Below are positions 1 to 8,835 of a stretch of 64,000 bases of DNA, piece after piece. Made by a program: the position numbers and the translations under genes. The notes below the pieces were generated by a model. The model saw only the letters and a program-made list of their open reading frames with translations, searched no databases and had not been told where the DNA came from. Source of the stretch: Bog-159 sp963756605 (GTDB taxonomy: Bacteria; Acidobacteriota; Terriglobia; Bryobacterales; Bryobacteraceae); assembly GCA_963756605.1 (NCBI GenBank), contig CAVWOT010000003.1, positions 421,095 to 485,094 on the forward strand, written 5' to 3'. The stretch's first letter is position 1. Each line of letters begins with the position of its first letter.

Positions 1-2
1 TC

Positions 3-680
3 GCGCCGAGTCCCATACCCTTCCGCGATGGAGAGCCCACGCCAGTTGAGTTGACCACCGTCGAAATTCGAGCGATCGCAGGCGCATTTGCGGCAGCCGC
101 GCGGCGGGCTCTCGCCGCCGGATTCGAAGTCGTGGAAATTCATGGCGCACACGGTTATCTGATTGGCGAGTTTCTTTCGCCGCTGGCGAACCGCCGCAAG
201 GACGAGTATGGCGGCTCATTCGAAGGCCGTATCCGTTTTGCGCTGGAGGTGGCCGCCGCGGTACGCAGCGCCTGGCCCGAGCACCTGCCTTTGTTCATGC
301 GCATCTCGGCGGTCGACTGGGTGGAGGCTGGCTGGCAGATCGAGGATTCCGTGGAATTGGCCGGCCGTCTGCGCCCGCTGGGCGTTGACCTGATCGATTG
401 CTCGTCGGGCGGCATCGTGCCATATGCGAGGGTCCCCGTGGGGCCTGCCTACCAGACGCCTTTCGCCGAACGCATCCGGCGCGAAACCGGCATCCTGACG
501 GGCGCGGTGGGGATGATCACGGAGCCGCATCAGGCCGATGGCATTGTGCGCGCCTGCCAGGCGGACTTAGTGCTGCTGGCGCGCGAGTTTCTGCGCGATC
601 CATATTGGCCGCTGCACGCGGCGAAGACGCTGGGCGCACCAGCCGCGGTCCCGAAGCAATATGGCCGGGCGTTTGCATGA
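3..680 (+). CDS. Old Yellow Enzyme family NADH:flavin oxidoreductase (YqjM/XenA type), 5' end missing
   Basis: FMN-dependent ene-reductase; family members reduce activated C=C bonds with NAD(P)H in the cytoplasm. The reading frame is open from the left edge, so the N-terminal part of the TIM barrel is missing; the first possible internal start (a TTG at 51) falls inside the conserved domain. Visible hallmarks are the HGAHGYL substrate/flavin-site motif, FLSP, N-R-R-x-DEYGGS, the MRISA-x-DW strand and a C-terminal LxREFLRDPYWPL segment, all typical of the YqjM/xenobiotic reductase A branch. About 225 of the usual 350-370 residues are present. Nothing nearby indicates its substrate. The family is certain, the physiological role is not. 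Confidence 0.92.
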   Translation, partial: APSPIPFRDGEPTPVELTTVEIRAIAGAFAAAARRALAAGFEVVEIHGAHGYLIGEFLSPLANRRKDEYGGSFEGRIRFALEVAAAVRSAWPEHLPLFMRISAVDWVEAGWQIEDSVELAGRLRPLGVDLIDCSSGGIVPYARVPVGPAYQTPFAERIRRETGILTGAVGMITEPHQADGIVRACQADLVLLAREFLRDPYWPLHAAKTLGAPAAVPKQYGRAFA

Positions 681-1392
681 GTTGGGCGGCAACCAGGAGC
701 GCAGCCGCTCCAACTCCTTCTTATAGGTTATAGGTTTCGAATTCCTTCTTGCGTTCCTGGCGGGCCTCTTCGCCGTTCCGTACCGTGCACATCCAGTGCG
801 CAGCAACGTTGATGTGCGATGCGCATACGTCCCTTTCTGCCGCTGGACGTGGGCGCGGCGTAGGGCTACTCCTCGTTGTGCCCAGCAAGCGCCCGGGCCA
901 AGTTCACACACGGTTCGTCTTCGCCAACCGAATTCCGGCCTCTGTATCCAGCCGACCGTCTTCCGTATCGCTCTCTGTATCCTTTTCATACCCCACTGTG
1001 GCCGCAGGCCAGGGATGTTCACACCACGAGCCGCCGCCCAGTCTATTGAAAACAAACGACCACACTCAGTCGCGCACTCGGTCCGCCGAAACATCCGTGC
1101 TACTCTCCAACCGGAAGGCCAATCTGCCACCCCAAATCTTCAAATGCGGGCACTCAGCCCCATCCGAACTTCTCGTATCCCAAACAAACAACACGAGATC
1201 CCAGGAAGATTGGCTTTGTTCGGTGGATTCTTCCCCCAAACCCAAATGCCCGCGCCAGCGAAACAGCCACAGTGAGCCAGCGAGTCAAGCTCTCACGCGC
1301 AGCGCATCAGCGCCGCTGCAGATCGCCCCGACGTCTCAGGCCTTTTCATTTGTGGCGCATTTCCGGCCGGCCAATAGGCGGGACAGGCCTGC

Positions 1393-1681
1393 GCGGGTCC
1401 CCCAGGACCCGCACTGCGCGCAACGGAATCAGTGTATTCCGGGAAGATTATGTGGCATTGCGCTTTAGTTAGGGTCGCTTCCGGGCGGCCCCCGGGGCCC
1501 GGCGAACTTCTGTTCGCCGACCGGCAGGGATGGCCGCCGTGGCCAGCGGTGGGGCGCGCAAACCGGGACTTCGGTTCTACGCCAATCTCCCTAAGTAAAG
1601 ATTTCTCCGCCGCCGTCCGGCCCATTCCGCCGATATGCCCATTGTAGGCAGCAAGAGCCGCCACCCCGGCAAGACGCCGGG
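1393..1681 (+). promoter_or_regulatory. Structured leader upstream of flagellin (three hairpins)
   Basis: Three perfect stem-loops precede the flagellin gene: an 8-bp stem (GCGGGTCC/GGACCCGC, loop CCCA) at 1393-1412, an 8-bp stem (CGGCGAAC/GTTCGCCG, loop TTCT) at 1500-1519, and a 6-bp stem (CCCGGC/GCCGGG, loop AAGAC) at 1665-1681. A GCCGATAT box at 1629-1636 resembles a sigma-28 -10 element, but the only TAAAG (1596-1600) is too far upstream to serve as its -35, so no promoter is called. The leader does not fit the conserved core of the c-di-GMP-I riboswitch. Confidence 0.4.
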
Positions 1682-1690
1682 AAAAACCAA

Positions 1691-1707
1691 GGAATAAGGA
1701 TTATCCG
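1691..1707 (+). promoter_or_regulatory. Flagellin ribosome site with two GGA motifs (candidate CsrA site)
   Basis: Just before the flagellin ATG are two GGA triplets at 1691-1693 and 1698-1700 inside AAGGAATAAGGATT, which also serves as the Shine-Dalgarno sequence. CsrA recognises GGA-containing sites overlapping ribosome sites, and in Bacillus subtilis it represses hag translation until FliW removes it. fliW and csrA both lie a few kb downstream, so the same circuit is plausible. The link is an inference. Confidence 0.4.
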
Positions 1708-4700
1708 ATGATTTCTCTTCAAACGAATATCGATTCTCTAGTAGCACAGCAGAACCTGAACACCAACAGCGTGTTTCAGAGCAACACCATTCAGCAGTTG
1801 ACTTCCGGCTACCGGATCAACTCTTCGGCCGACGACGCCGCCGGTTTGGCGGTCGCCAACGCGGACCGCGACCAGATCTCGCAGATCACCCAAGGCGTGG
1901 CCAACGGCAACAACGGCACCGCGCAGCTCCAGATCATGGACGGCGGCATGAGCAACATTTCGCAGATCCTGGACCGGCTGCAGACCCTGGCGACGGAGGC
2001 GGCGTCGTCCACCTCCACGGCGACCAGCCGGTCGAGCCTGAACCAGGAGTTCCAGACGGACATCACGGAACTGAACCGGCAAGCGCAGGCCATCGGGCTG
2101 AACACTGGTGGCAGCTTCGCAACCACGATGGACGTCTATCTGGGCGGCGGAGCCGGCTCAACAACCGCGGCAGCGGCGGCTGATGGCCAAGTGCAGGTCA
2201 ACCTCTCCAAATCCGCGGTGGATGCCCAAGCCCTGGGTCTTACGGGCATGCAGGTGGTGGCCGGCACGCAGGACATCTCGACCAGCTCGACCACGCATTC
2301 GGTAGACCAAATTGTGACCAACAACGCGAATAATACGGCCACGGCCGGTACCACCGTTTTCTACCTTTCGGGGCCCGGATTTTCCGATAACCAGAAGGTC
2401 GCGCTGTCGGTGAACCTGGCTGGGGTCAGCGATACCAACACCCTGGTCACGGCCATCAACAACGCCATCACTTCCGCCTCCAACAGCACGGCGCCGGCGG
2501 ATCAGGCCTTGAAGAATGCCAACATCATGGCCTCGGTCAATACCGACGTCAATGGTGGCCAGGAACTGGCCTTCAGCTCCAGCACATCGGCCTTCCAGGT
2601 GCAAGCCGGAGACCAGATGGCCAACGCCCTGATGGGCAACTTCTCTGGGGGTTCCACGGGTACGGCAGTCGCCACGACCGTGGTCGGCGGAGCCACCAAC
2701 GCACTGGGAACGACGCCCTTCAACCCGACCGGCGTGACGGTGCAGATCGGGGGCGCCGGCCTGGCCAGCCCGGTCGCCATTACCTTCGGGTTGTCAGTCA
2801 CAACGTTGACGGCGGCCATCAACTCCCTACAGACGCAGGTACAGAACAATACCTCATTGCAGGCGGCCGGCATCAGTGTCAGCGGCACGCCCGGCAGCGC
2901 CCTGACTTTCACCAGCGCCACGGGCCAGACCTTCACAGTCCAGGCCACCGGCGATACAGGCAATGTGCTCGGTTTGGGAGGTCTGAATACCTCCTCATCG
3001 GCGGGCTCTCCCGCGTTCTACAGCACCATCCAGGGTAGCGCGCCGAGCACCGGCAACGGTCTGGCGACCGTCGGGTTCTCTCTGAATGGCGGGCCAACCG
3101 GAGGCGGAACCGCAGCCACCATCGCCGGCATCGCCCCCACCGGCATCACGGTGGGCGCTACGGTGAACACCTCCGGATTGGGCACTCTCACCTTAAGTGT
3201 CAATGGCACTTCGGTCGGCGTGAACTTCGTCAACGACGCCAATAAGGGCGCGACCGAAACTCTGGCCAATGTGGTGAAATACATCAACAACCAAGTGAAC
3301 GCAGCCATGGGTTGGGGCAGCAGTGTGCAAACGGCCGCCGTCACCGGCGCCGGCGCAACTTCCACCATCACCCTAACCGATCCGTACGCCAACTCGAATT
3401 CCAGCCTGAGCGTCACCACCAACGCGACCGCGACGGCGCTTGGCTTGACCGGCTCCAACACTGGGACCGGCGCCATCGGAAACTCGATTACGTTGAACCT
3501 GGCGGGCGGGGACGCCACCAGCGCAGCCTACACCAGCACCACCCCAGCCTCGGCTAACGTCATCACATCCGGCGCCAACGCCGCGTTGAACTTCAGCATC
3601 GACGGCCAGGCGGTTGTGGCGTCGTTCGCCAACGACGTGAATAAAGCCGGAACCGCAGCGGTCTTCACCGGCGGCACCATCGGCGCCAACGCGAACACCG
3701 GCGCGCTGCAGGCTCAGGCGGCGGTTGTCACCGGAAGCGTGCTCGGAGGCAGCGGGGCCTCCACGATAGACACCAACGCGCTCACCACGCTGACGGTCAA
3801 TGTCGATGGCCTGGGCGCCACGGCCATCGCCTTCGGCAGCGACACTAATCAAGGCGGAGCTGAGGCCCTGACGAACGTTGCGGCCTATATCAACAGCACG
3901 CTGGATACCGCATACAGCACCAGCGCAAACTATGCCGACGCCAGCAGCGGCTCCCTCGTGATCACCAGCCAGACGGCGGGTACCAGCTCATCCGTGGCGG
4001 TGACCGACAGCGCCACTTCGGAGGCACTCGGCCTGACTAACGCCATCCAGGGTGACGTTACGAATAACGGCGCGGCGGCGCAGACACTCTCGATCACCGT
4101 CCCCGGCGCCAACAGCGGCATTCCGCAGGTCATCGACTTCAGCACAGACACTCACGCCGGGGCCAGTGAGAGCCAGGCGAATATTGCTGCCTTTATCAGC
4201 GCCAACCTGACGGGGGCAACCGCCTCGTTCGTCGGCAACGCACTCACGATTACCAGCACGGCCACCGGTTCGGCCGCCGCCGTAACCGTGGGCAACGGTA
4301 CCGCCGCGCAGACGCTCGGCCTGAACGGTTCGGCCAATCCGACCACGGTCGCTGGCAAGGATGAAACCACGGCCCAAGTAGTGTCGTTCCTCAATAGCAC
4401 GGCGCAGAAGGCGCTGGGGACGGCCACCACGGCGAACATTTTCACCTTGAACGCCAACAACACCATCAGCATCGCTTCGCAGACCAAGGGCGCCACCTCC
4501 AATATCTCGCTGACCGCCGGCAGCGGCCTCACCGCCACCACGGCCAGCATCGTGACCGCGCTGGGCTTGTCTCAGGCCAGCCTGGCCAGTGGCACCAATG
4601 CCAGCCTGACCAGCCTGACGAACACCCTGAACCAGGCGTTTACCGCCAACACCACACTCCAGGATGCCGGTCTACAGGCCACAAACAACGGCACCGACCT

Positions 4701-5568
4701 GACCATCGCTTCCTCGAACAACAGCAACTTCCGCCTCGGCGAGTACGACACTACCGGGACCAGCCTGGGATTCGGCCAGCCAAGTATGGTCAACGGGGCC
4801 TTCACCGGTCTGACCTCCGGCGTGTCCAAAGCCAGCATGATCGATGCCGGCGGCACCTCGGCTCTGGGTAACGGGAGCACCAGTCCCTATATGACCTTTA
4901 CGCCGCTCGAATTCGGCAGCGACAAACAGGCCATCACCATCACGGCCAACAACGCTGCCGGAGTCCAGCAGTCTCCCGTGACCATTACCTTGCGCAACGA
5001 CAGCGGGTCCGAAGCCGGGGCCACCAGCGGGGCCACCATTGATTCTGCGGTCAGCTACATCAACCAGCAACTGCAGCAGAGCAACAACCCCACCATGCAA
5101 TCCATCGTGGCGGTGAAGGAGAATGTGGCCGGCACCGAGGAGATCAACTTCCTCAGCTCCCTGCCCTCCTTCAGCGTCAGCGTGGGCAGTTCGGCCAACG
5201 GCAACGGGATGAACACCGGGACCGCCAAGACCTTCAACTCGGTCGCCAACGGTACCGCCGCCAGCGCCTCCATCGAAACGTTGCAGGGCGCGCAGGCCGC
5301 GGTGACCGCGGTCACCAACGCGGTAACCGCGCTGGGAACCGCGCAAGCCGCTGTCGGAATCGGCGAAAACCAGGTGAATTACGCAGTCAACCTGGCGCAG
5401 TCGCAGATCACCAACATCTCGTCTGCCGAGTCGCAGATCCGGGATGCCAACGTGGCCCAGCAAGCTGCCAACATGACCAAAGCATCGGTGTTGCAGCAGG
5501 CCACCATCGCCGCTATGGCGCAGGCCAATCAGGAGCCACAGGCCGTCCTGTCGCTGCTGAAGCAATAG
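1708..5568 (+). CDS. fliC: Giant flagellin with a repeat-filled central region
   Basis: Flagellar filament subunit, exported by the flagellar type III system and polymerised outside the cell. At 1,286 aa it is far longer than common flagellins (about 270-500). Residues 1-140 are a canonical N-terminal D0/D1 (SLxTN..SLxAQxNL, LTSGYRINSSADDAAGLAVA). The last 90 form the C-terminal D1/D0, with the coiled AVNLAQSQITNISSAESQIRDA helix pair and ending LLKQ. The roughly 1,000 residues between are Thr/Ser/Ala/Gly/Asn-rich. They hold at least four diverged units of about 110-150 aa with the pattern L-x-V..G..V.F..D...G..E...N...YIN, then LTITS...V.VT..AT..ALGL, similar to flagellin hook-IN motifs. The start has a strong AGGAATAAGGAT ribosome site. 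It is followed by a hairpin terminator and fliD. Confidence 0.93.
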   Translation: MISLQTNIDSLVAQQNLNTNSVFQSNTIQQLTSGYRINSSADDAAGLAVANADRDQISQITQGVANGNNGTAQLQIMDGGMSNISQILDRLQTLATEAASSTSTATSRSSLNQEFQTDITELNRQAQAIGLNTGGSFATTMDVYLGGGAGSTTAAAAADGQVQVNLSKSAVDAQALGLTGMQVVAGTQDISTSSTTHSVDQIVTNNANNTATAGTTVFYLSGPGFSDNQKVALSVNLAGVSDTNTLVTAINNAITSASNSTAPADQALKNANIMASVNTDVNGGQELAFSSSTSAFQVQAGDQMANALMGNFSGGSTGTAVATTVVGGATNALGTTPFNPTGVTVQIGGAGLASPVAITFGLSVTTLTAAINSLQTQVQNNTSLQAAGISVSGTPGSALTFTSATGQTFTVQATGDTGNVLGLGGLNTSSSAGSPAFYSTIQGSAPSTGNGLATVGFSLNGGPTGGGTAATIAGIAPTGITVGATVNTSGLGTLTLSVNGTSVGVNFVNDANKGATETLANVVKYINNQVNAAMGWGSSVQTAAVTGAGATSTITLTDPYANSNSSLSVTTNATATALGLTGSNTGTGAIGNSITLNLAGGDATSAAYTSTTPASANVITSGANAALNFSIDGQAVVASFANDVNKAGTAAVFTGGTIGANANTGALQAQAAVVTGSVLGGSGASTIDTNALTTLTVNVDGLGATAIAFGSDTNQGGAEALTNVAAYINSTLDTAYSTSANYADASSGSLVITSQTAGTSSSVAVTDSATSEALGLTNAIQGDVTNNGAAAQTLSITVPGANSGIPQVIDFSTDTHAGASESQANIAAFISANLTGATASFVGNALTITSTATGSAAAVTVGNGTAAQTLGLNGSANPTTVAGKDETTAQVVSFLNSTAQKALGTATTANIFTLNANNTISIASQTKGATSNISLTAGSGLTATTASIVTALGLSQASLASGTNASLTSLTNTLNQAFTANTTLQDAGLQATNNGTDLTIASSNNSNFRLGEYDTTGTSLGFGQPSMVNGAFTGLTSGVSKASMIDAGGTSALGNGSTSPYMTFTPLEFGSDKQAITITANNAAGVQQSPVTITLRNDSGSEAGATSGATIDSAVSYINQQLQQSNNPTMQSIVAVKENVAGTEEINFLSSLPSFSVSVGSSANGNGMNTGTAKTFNSVANGTAASASIETLQGAQAAVTAVTNAVTALGTAQAAVGIGENQVNYAVNLAQSQITNISSAESQIRDANVAQQAANMTKASVLQQATIAAMAQANQEPQAVLSLLKQ

Positions 5569-5593
5569 GCACGCCAACCAAACTAAACGCTCT

Positions 5594-5633
5594 GGCCAGA
5601 CCGGGTCAACCCCGGCCTGGCCCGGGCCTTTTT
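5594..5633 (+). terminator. Hairpin terminator or attenuator between flagellin and fliD
   Basis: GGCCAG-A-CCGGG / CCCGG-C-CTGGCC stem with loop TCAAC and one A/C mismatch, followed six bases later by five T residues. It lies 25 bp after the flagellin stop and just before the fliD ribosome site, so it probably limits read-through from the very highly expressed flagellin into the capping-protein operon. Confidence 0.65.
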
Positions 5634-5649
5634 GGAAAGGAATGAGATC

Positions 5650-7062
5650 ATGAGCAGCTCTACCTCCGCGCTCAGCTCCCTGGCCAGCGGTTCTTCCGCC
5701 ACCCCCACGACCTACTTCTCGGGAATGAGCACTTTTTCCTCGAGTTTGAACAACGAGATCACGCAAGAGGTGCAGATCGCTTCAGCCCCCATCCAACTGC
5801 TCGACAACGACGTAACCACCCTGACGAATCAGCAGAGCGAACTGCAAACGGTGTCGACCGACGTGACCAATGTCCAGTCCGCCATCACGAGTCTGGCCAC
5901 GGCTGCCAGCGGTATGCTGACGGGGAACGTATCGGACGGCTCGGCGACGGTTACGGTGGGCAGCAGCGCCACGGCGGGGACTTATTCGCTTGCAGTCACC
6001 AACCTGGGTTCTTATAGCGACGCCCTCAGCAACGATGGCTTGACCACAGTCACGGATCCGACTTCGCAGAACATCAGCGCCAGCAGCAGCTACACGCTTT
6101 CGGTAACGGTTGGCGGCGGCACTCCCACCACCACGCCCATCTCCTTCTCCGGAGGAAACCTGAATGTGCTGGCACAGGCCATCAACGAGTCGGACGCGGG
6201 AGTCCAAGCCACCGTGGTCGACGTGGGCACCAGTTTGGCGCCCGATTACCGGCTCTCACTCCAGAGCGATCAACTGGGTCCGGTGACCATGCAGTTGAAC
6301 GACGGGACCCACAATCTGATGACCGCCAGCGGCGCCGCCGGCACGCTAGCCGCGTACAGCCTGAACGGAAAGGGCATCTCCAGCAATTCCGACACGGTGA
6401 CGCTCGCGCCCGGCCTGACGGCGCAGTTGACGAATACCAATTCGAGCCCGGCCACGGTTACCGTGGCGGCCGACCCTTCGGGCATCGGTACGGCCTTGCA
6501 GGGCCTGGTGACTGCATACAATACGGCCATGACCGAGCTGGACAACAACCGCGGGCAGACGGACGTGGCGCTGGCCGGCCAGAGCATCGTCTATCAGGTT
6601 ACCGACGCCTTGCAAAGCCTTGCCAACTATGCGCCCGGCAGCGGCAACATTTCGTCGATGGCGGCTCTGGGCCTGCAATTTGCGGACACCACCGGCCAAT
6701 TGTCCTTCGATCAGAGCACCTTCGACGCGGCCGCGAGCGGCCAGACTGACGCATTGACACAATTTCTAGGCTCCCCGACCGGCAGCGGGTTTCTGCAGGC
6801 GGCCACCAATGCGATGACCCAGATCCTGGATCCCATTACCGGGGCGATCCCCGATCAACTGAGCTCCGTGCAAGCGAACATCACCAGCACGAATACCGAG
6901 ATCACCGCCAAGGAGGCCGCCGTCACCCAGTTGCAGACTAATCTCACGCAGCAGATGGCGTCGGCTGACACCCTGATCTACGACCTGCAGCAGCAGCAGT
7001 CCGAGATCCAAGGCATGTTCAACGCCGAGCAAGCCAACCAAATACAGAGCGCGATGGTATGA
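5650..7062 (+). CDS. fliD: Flagellar filament capping protein FliD (HAP2)
   Basis: Caps the growing filament and helps flagellin fold into place at the tip. The 470-aa product has an N-terminal coiled region (ITQEVQIASAPIQLLDNDVTTL), a central beta-rich D2/D3 part with a hook-IN-like motif (LNVLAQAINESDAGVQATVVD near residue 170) and a C-terminal helical domain (VTQLQTNLTQQMASADTLIYDLQQQQSEIQGMF), in FliD order and size. The ATG at 5650 is preferred over the upstream in-frame TTG because GGAAAGGA lies nine bases before it. Its stop overlaps the start of the next gene (ATGA), so the two are translationally coupled. Confidence 0.92.
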   Translation: MSSSTSALSSLASGSSATPTTYFSGMSTFSSSLNNEITQEVQIASAPIQLLDNDVTTLTNQQSELQTVSTDVTNVQSAITSLATAASGMLTGNVSDGSATVTVGSSATAGTYSLAVTNLGSYSDALSNDGLTTVTDPTSQNISASSSYTLSVTVGGGTPTTTPISFSGGNLNVLAQAINESDAGVQATVVDVGTSLAPDYRLSLQSDQLGPVTMQLNDGTHNLMTASGAAGTLAAYSLNGKGISSNSDTVTLAPGLTAQLTNTNSSPATVTVAADPSGIGTALQGLVTAYNTAMTELDNNRGQTDVALAGQSIVYQVTDALQSLANYAPGSGNISSMAALGLQFADTTGQLSFDQSTFDAAASGQTDALTQFLGSPTGSGFLQAATNAMTQILDPITGAIPDQLSSVQANITSTNTEITAKEAAVTQLQTNLTQQMASADTLIYDLQQQQSEIQGMFNAEQANQIQSAMV

Positions 7063-7379
7063 CTGCCGGCCAAGCGAAACTGGAGGATCTGGCGGCCCGG
7101 TTGCGGGCGCGAGTTTCGGAAAGGCGCTACCGGGAGGCGCAGGAGGCCCTCGATGAGTATTGCCGGGCGCTGCGACAAACTGCAGCCGCCCTGCCGCGGG
7201 GCGACCTGCGCCGGTTGCAGGATGAGTGGCGGCGTATGGCGGAGGAGACCCGGCGCCGGGTGCTGGCGGGGCGGGCGCATGCCGGCGCGCGGCTGGCGAA
7301 GCTGGCGCAGTTGTCCCAGGGTTCCCGGTTCTACGGCGCGGGCCGCGACACGCGGCGCACCCGGGAGTGGTTAGCATAA
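7059..7379 (+). CDS. Small helical protein coupled to fliD (candidate FliS/FliT-like chaperone)
   Basis: 106 aa, Arg/Ala/Glu-rich, predicted to be almost entirely alpha-helical (for example LEDLAARLRARVSERRYREAQEALDEY). No clear FliS or FliT signature can be read. Its position and ATGA overlap with fliD are exactly where many genomes carry fliS or fliT, whose products chaperone flagellin and FliD before export. Function in filament assembly is inferred from position and helical content only. Confidence 0.6.
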   Translation: MTAGQAKLEDLAARLRARVSERRYREAQEALDEYCRALRQTAAALPRGDLRRLQDEWRRMAEETRRRVLAGRAHAGARLAKLAQLSQGSRFYGAGRDTRRTREWLA

Positions 7380-7415
7380 TCGGGTTTGGAACTCTTATTG
7401 CTCTAGAAATGTCGT

Positions 7416-7898
7416 ATGGTTACTACTGAAACAACTCCCTTGCAGCGCTGCGAGACCCGGTACTTCGGACCGGTCGATTATCGCGAGGAATCCGTGATGG
7501 TATTCCCGGATGGTATCCCTGCCTTTGAGCAGGAAAAGCGTTTTCTGGCGCTGCACCAGCCAGCCAGCGAGCCGATGGTTTTCCTGCAGAGTGTAGCGAA
7601 CCCGGACGTGTGCTTTGCGACTTTGCCCGTGGCTGCGGCCTGCCCTGGCTACCAGCTGCGCATGGCGCCGGAGGATATGGCGGCGTTGGACCTGGACCGC
7701 AGCCGGCAACCGGCAATCGGCCGCGATGTACTGTGCCTGACCATTCTTTCCCTGGCGGAGAACGCGCCTCCTACGGTCAATCTGCTGGCACCCATTGTGG
7801 TGAATCTCAATACATTACGAGGGCGCCAAGCCATCCAAACCGGTTCGCATTATTCTCACCGGGAGGCCCTGCCGCTGCGCGGGGCCGCATGCTCATAA
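7416..7898 (+). CDS. fliW: Flagellar assembly factor FliW
   Basis: Cytoplasmic regulator that binds flagellin and, when free, sequesters CsrA so that flagellin mRNA can be translated. The 160-aa protein shows the FliW pattern: TRYFGPVDY followed by VMVFPDGIPAFEQEKRFLAL, FLQSVANPDVCFATLPV, and near the end TVNLLAPIVVNLNTLRGRQAIQ, as in the family consensus. Its 3' end overlaps csrA by 10 bp, the classical fliW-csrA arrangement of Firmicutes, Spirochaetes and some Acidobacteriota. It uses the ATG at 7416; an out-of-frame ATG lies seven bases upstream. Confidence 0.95.
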   Translation: MVTTETTPLQRCETRYFGPVDYREESVMVFPDGIPAFEQEKRFLALHQPASEPMVFLQSVANPDVCFATLPVAAACPGYQLRMAPEDMAALDLDRSRQPAIGRDVLCLTILSLAENAPPTVNLLAPIVVNLNTLRGRQAIQTGSHYSHREALPLRGAACS

Positions 7899-8137
7899 TG
7901 CGGCGGCGGGCCGGGGAGTCCATCCTGATTGGCGAAGATATCGAGATCCAGATCATCAACATTGGTGAGTCTCGCGTCAAAATCGGAATCATCGCGCCCA
8001 AATCTGTTCCGGTCAGCATGAAAGAGGTGAGGCTGGTCGGCCAGGAGAACCTGGCGGCGGCGCAACTCCAGTCCGTGGTTGCGCTGCGGCGCATGTTAGA
8101 CCGGCTGATCGAAGGCCAGGCGGGCGACGAAAAATGA
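7889..8137 (+). CDS. csrA: Carbon storage regulator CsrA
   Basis: RNA-binding translational regulator, a beta-strand-swapped dimer that recognises GGA in loops or ribosome sites. The 82-aa product starts MLIMRRRAGESILIGEDIEI and has IGESRVKIGI and P-x-S-x-x-V.R.E-like VSMKEVRL, all CsrA core strands, with a slightly extended helical C-terminus as in FliW-controlled CsrA proteins. It overlaps the end of fliW and shares an ATGA with the next gene, so three products are coupled. Likely target: the flagellin leader 6 kb upstream. Confidence 0.95.
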   Translation: MLIMRRRAGESILIGEDIEIQIINIGESRVKIGIIAPKSVPVSMKEVRLVGQENLAAAQLQSVVALRRMLDRLIEGQAGDEK

Positions 8138-8793
8138 ACCGGTGGCGACAAATTGCCGTACTGGGGGTGTGGGCGTGGGGGGCATTCGCAGGAGAGACTC
8201 CGCAAGAGGCGGCGCGCAAGGCCATGGAAGTTTCCATCGGCCGTCAGAGGCAGGCCGTGGCAGCCATGCAGATGTCCATCGAGAAGCAGCGTGCGGGGCT
8301 GGCGATGGCTCCGCCGGAGGCAGGCGGGGTTGGCGCGGCCGAATCGGCCACCCCAGCGCCATTCTTTACGCTATCGTGGCCCGCGGTGAGCGCGGCATGC
8401 GATCCATTACCCGAAATTGAGCTGGCCCCGCTGATTGCGCGGGCGGCGCAGCAGGAAGGCGTGGACGCCAATCTGTTGCGGGCCGTGGCCCGGCAGGAAT
8501 CCGGTTTCCGTTCCTGCGCGGTTTCGCCAAAGGGCGCCATGGGCCTGATGCAGTTAATGCCGGCCACCGCCCAGGAACTGGGTGTTCGCGATCCGTTCGA
8601 CCCCTCCGAGAGCCTGTCGTCCGGCGCGCGTCTTCTCAAACAACTGCTGGCGCGTTTTGGTGGCGACACAGCGCTGGCCCTGGGGGCCTACAATGCCGGA
8701 CCGGCCCGGGTGGAGGAGAGCGGCGGGGTACCTCAGATACCCGAGACCATCAATTATGTGCAGCAGATTCTGAGCCGGCTTCCGTTTCCTTAA
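8134..8793 (+). CDS. Secreted soluble lytic murein transglycosylase (SLT domain)
   Basis: Cleaves peptidoglycan glycan strands with 1,6-anhydro product formation. In flagellar loci it probably opens the wall for the rod. The 219-aa product has an N-terminal signal peptide (hydrophobic to about residue 19, ending GAFAG), a helical Gln/Arg/Met-rich linker, then the SLT fold. The fold shows LLRAVARQESGF with catalytic Glu122, the S-P-K-GAMGLMQLMPATA motif, and AYNAGP plus ET-x-NYV at the end. It starts on the ATGA shared with csrA. Enzyme class certain; role in flagellar assembly inferred from context. Confidence 0.9.
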   Translation: MNRWRQIAVLGVWAWGAFAGETPQEAARKAMEVSIGRQRQAVAAMQMSIEKQRAGLAMAPPEAGGVGAAESATPAPFFTLSWPAVSAACDPLPEIELAPLIARAAQQEGVDANLLRAVARQESGFRSCAVSPKGAMGLMQLMPATAQELGVRDPFDPSESLSSGARLLKQLLARFGGDTALALGAYNAGPARVEESGGVPQIPETINYVQQILSRLPFP

Positions 8794-8835
8794 ATACAAG
8801 CGCAAATTTCGCCGCGCTGGCCCGATAAGATCAGC

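Larger units (their letters stand above)
681..1707. other. Long region without a convincing gene
   Basis: About 1 kb between the oxidoreductase and flagellin. Long frames exist on both strands but have no recognisable domain, are rich in Arg/Pro/Ser and lack good ribosome sites. On the minus strand a short frame ends at 721 with a plausible protein-like tail (ending in KKEFETYNL), perhaps the relic of a gene terminus. The last 300 bases contain three strong hairpins and are treated separately as the flagellin leader. Confidence 0.6.

Noticed and set aside
749..1468. 239-codon plus-strand frame in the first intergenic region
   Set aside because: Low-complexity Ser/Arg/Pro composition, no ribosome site, no family resemblance.
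1596..1636. Sigma-28 flagellin promoter (TAAAG and GCCGATAT)
   Set aside because: Spacing between the two boxes is 29 bases instead of about 15, so the pair cannot act as a standard sigma-28 promoter.
1380..1707. c-di-GMP-I riboswitch before flagellin
   Set aside because: Hairpins are present but the conserved riboswitch core and tetraloop-receptor arrangement are not recognisable.
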